Positions 6,789 through 8,434 of a stretch of 8,434 nucleotides of DNA are shown here, piece by piece; the first letter of the stretch is position 1; each line of letters starts with the position of its first letter. The position numbers and the translations under genes are program-made. The notes beneath the pieces are model-generated. The model saw only the letters and a list, made by a program, of their open reading frames with translations. It was not told the origin of the DNA and searched no databases. The stretch comes from Prevotella sp. (GTDB taxonomy: Bacteria; Bacteroidota; Bacteroidia; Bacteroidales; Bacteroidaceae). The stretch covers positions 1 through 8,434 of the forward strand of contig JAFPAS010000135.1 in NCBI GenBank assembly GCA_017424205.1, given 5' to 3'.

Positions 6789-8005
6789 TATGAAATCTTC
6801 TTTGTTATGATGGCTATATGCTTTTGTGCCATGCGGGTTATGAAGATGTATGTGTCGCCGCCATCTTTCAATTTTAGTTTCTTGCGTATTTGGTCGGCTG
6901 TCATAGGATAATTCCTTACAGCGATGTTGGCGTGCGTAATTCCGTTGAGTGTATTGCGTAAATCGCGTGAATTCATCGATGAAACCGCGGAAATTTGATA
7001 TGTTTTGCCAGGAAAAGTGTACAAAAGTGTACTTTTTGTGTATTCGATGAAATCGGCGTTTTTTGCAACGAAGAGATGCGTATTTGGGTCGAGTTTCTGA
7101 ATATCAAACCGGTCGGTCAGACTGCCAAAGCATCCCACTTTCATGACTGAGGCATTAGGGACAAGAAGCATATCTCCGACTTCTGGTGCAGAGCCAGCGA
7201 TAGGATTGCTGGCATATTTTCCTGTTTTTTCTTCGTGTGTTTCGTTAGCCGTATATATGCTGTCGTCGTTCACGCAAACTATCTTCAGTGAGTCGTGAGC
7301 AGCTTCGCTATTGGCTACGAGCAACATTTCCTTGCATTCGTTCTTTACGGATATGACATGCACCTCGTCTATACAGCCCAGTTGGTTTACGGCTTCAGTG
7401 ATGTCGAGCATAGGCGAAAGCTTGATTATAACCTTCCGTGCATGTTGTAAGAGAGAAGGCATGAGACAGACAACATCGGGTGTGCAGTCAGTTATGGCAT
7501 ATGTCTTCTTGCCGTTGTCGTCGCGACGCGCTGGATCAAGATATATGAGATCGAGTGTTTCAGTAAGCGAATTGAGATATGTCTCTGCGTCAGAGCATAC
7601 GACAGAGGTGTTGTTAAGTCCAAGAACACAGAAATTATGCTGAGCTGTCTGGCATAGATGCTCCTGGCGTTCTACGTAAGTGGCGTGGCTGAAATTGCGG
7701 CTTAGGAACGAGAAATCAACACCGAAACCTCCGGTTAAATCGGCCATTTTTGCACCTTTAGCCAGATTCTGCTTGTATGTGGCAGTGGCTTCGCTCGAGC
7801 ATTGCTCCATGGATATATGCGGAGGAAATATGATTCCGTCTGTTGCTGCCCAGGTAGGCAGTTTTGTTTTCGCACGCTGCCATCCGTCTATCTGCTGCAA
7901 TGCATACGCCATATCGATGCTGCTATTGTTCTGACGCTTAAGCGCCAGTTGTCTGACATCGTCGTTGCGGTGTTCTAATATATATCTTTCAGTCTCCTCA
8001 GACAT
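6788..8005 (-). CDS. Class I SAM-dependent methyltransferase with C-terminal THUMP-like domain (PG_1098-type)
   Basis: From the ATG at 8005 the product is 405 residues. A helical N-terminal part (ETERYILEHRNDDVRQLALK, then DMAYALQQIDGWQRAKTKLP) leads into a Rossmann methyltransferase domain. Its SAM-binding motif I is D89LTGGFGVD97, an acidic strand end follows (YVERQ), and motif IV is D157PARR161. A small domain around 280-325 (VPNASVMKVGCFGSL) and a THUMP-like domain at about 330-405 (KTYQISAVSSMNSRDLR... through IITKK) complete it. THUMP-like domains suggest an RNA substrate; DPARR in place of NPPY fits neither a standard DNA adenine methylase nor a small-molecule enzyme, so RNA guanine or another base is my guess only. 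The open frame extends to an ATG at 8092, but those 29 residues look unlike the family's N-terminus and contain a hairpin sequence, so I prefer 8005. It has its own terminator downstream; no promoter was firmly found upstream. Confidence 0.87.
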   Translation of the reverse strand: MSEETERYILEHRNDDVRQLALKRQNNSSIDMAYALQQIDGWQRAKTKLPTWAATDGIIFPPHISMEQCSSEATATYKQNLAKGAKMADLTGGFGVDFSFLSRNFSHATYVERQEHLCQTAQHNFCVLGLNNTSVVCSDAETYLNSLTETLDLIYLDPARRDDNGKKTYAITDCTPDVVCLMPSLLQHARKVIIKLSPMLDITEAVNQLGCIDEVHVISVKNECKEMLLVANSEAAHDSLKIVCVNDDSIYTANETHEEKTGKYASNPIAGSAPEVGDMLLVPNASVMKVGCFGSLTDRFDIQKLDPNTHLFVAKNADFIEYTKSTLLYTFPGKTYQISAVSSMNSRDLRNTLNGITHANIAVRNYPMTADQIRKKLKLKDGGDTYIFITRMAQKHIAIITKKIS

Positions 8006-8066
8006 GGTGTGCTGCTCTTCTATTGAAGTCTTTTTGTTGTTAAATGGTATCTCCCTCACATGTGCT

Positions 8067-8083
8067 ATGCCGTCATTCGGCAT
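8067..8083. other. Short hairpin in the probable leader of the methyltransferase gene
   Basis: ATGCCG (8067-8072) and CGGCAT (8078-8083) form a perfect 6-bp stem with a 5-base loop, next to the 8-bp palindrome CACATGTG at 8057-8064. If the gene starts at 8005 these lie in its untranslated leader; if it starts at 8092 they are coding. No T-run follows on the minus strand, so it is not a standard terminator for the AraC gene. Confidence 0.35.
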
Positions 8084-8136
8084 TTGCGTCATAGGTGAAT
8101 ATCTTTCCTGCCAGTTGGTATATTACAGCAGCAAGT

Positions 8137-8434
8137 TTATGCTATGATATGTTTCTTATGATAGTTGTCGCGGAATTCGGTAGGTGTGCAACCCTTTCTC
8201 TTGCGGAATATACGGTTGAAGTTTGATATGTTATTGAATCCGCAGCGGTAGCATATCTCCACACCCGCCATAGTGCTGTCAGCAAGAAGACGTGCCGCGT
8301 GTCCGAGACGCACGTCGATGATATATTCAGAAATACTCTTCTTTGTGCGCAGCTTGAAGAAACGGCTGAATGCCGTAGGTGTCATAGATGCTATGTCGGC
8401 AAGGTCCTGCAGACGTATCTCGTTACGATAGTTC
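8137..8434 (-). CDS. AraC-family transcriptional regulator, C-terminal DNA-binding domain only (5' end outside the window)
   Basis: The frame is open from the right edge (first whole codon at 8433) to TAA at 8137-8139, giving 98 residues. An internal ATG at 8385 is not the start, since upstream codons (NYRNEIRLQDLADIAS) complete the first helix-turn-helix. Both helix-turn-helix units of the AraC/XylS domain are present: LQDLADIASMTPTAFSRFFK, and VEICYRCGFNNISNFNRIFR, the latter followed by the family signature GCTPTEFR. The protein binds DNA; the ligand or partner domain lies outside the window, so the regulated genes and signal cannot be named. The stop is 131 bases before the preferred methyltransferase start, in the same direction, so read-through into that gene is possible. 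No strong terminator separates them. Confidence 0.92.
   Translation of the reverse strand, partial: NYRNEIRLQDLADIASMTPTAFSRFFKLRTKKSISEYIIDVRLGHAARLLADSTMAGVEICYRCGFNNISNFNRIFRKRKGCTPTEFRDNYHKKHIIA

Noticed and set aside
8137..8385. Complete 82-residue regulator starting at the internal ATG
   Set aside because: Upstream codons to the window edge complete the first helix-turn-helix, so the gene is truncated by the window, not short.

Overview
The window reads as a stretch of ordinary Bacteroidales chromosome, most likely Prevotella or a close relative. The grounds are protein family content (a Bacteroidota-type ParE, a signal-peptide S41 protease, and a methyltransferase of the P. gingivalis PG_1098 type), the lack of clear Shine-Dalgarno sites, and one match to the Bacteroidota -7 promoter element TAnnTTTG. 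This is inference from protein resemblance, not a database match. Every gene I can support lies on the minus strand; the plus-strand open frames are shadows.

In transcription order (right to left) the layout is as follows. 8137-8434 holds the C-terminal DNA-binding domain of an AraC-family regulator, cut by the window edge. 6788-8005 encodes a class I SAM-dependent methyltransferase with a C-terminal THUMP-like domain, followed by a convincing intrinsic terminator at 6682-6717. 6181-6787 is a 607-base gene-free stretch. It contains that terminator, an imperfect 22-bp tandem repeat array (6408-6605) and a promoter-like site (6207-6214). 5029-6180 encodes an uncharacterised GNAT-like acyltransferase, 2927-4930 the topoisomerase IV B subunit ParE, 1191-2816 a periplasmic C-terminal processing protease (S41), and 1-1089 a PAP2 phosphatase whose C-terminus runs off the left edge.

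The last four genes are separated by gaps of 98, 110 and 101 bases with no recognisable promoter in the gaps, so they may form one transcription unit driven from upstream of the acyltransferase gene. A perfect 13-bp hairpin between parE and the protease gene could partly terminate or stabilise that transcript. The genes do not form an obvious pathway: chromosome decatenation, envelope proteolysis and lipid-phosphate chemistry look like housekeeping functions that happen to be neighbours.

I do not see a defence system, prophage, CRISPR array or complete mobile element. The most unusual signal is non-coding: the 22-bp minisatellite, and shorter degenerate 21-22-bp repeats with the same TTRCTG core in other gaps on the same strand. 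They may be one dispersed intergenic repeat family.
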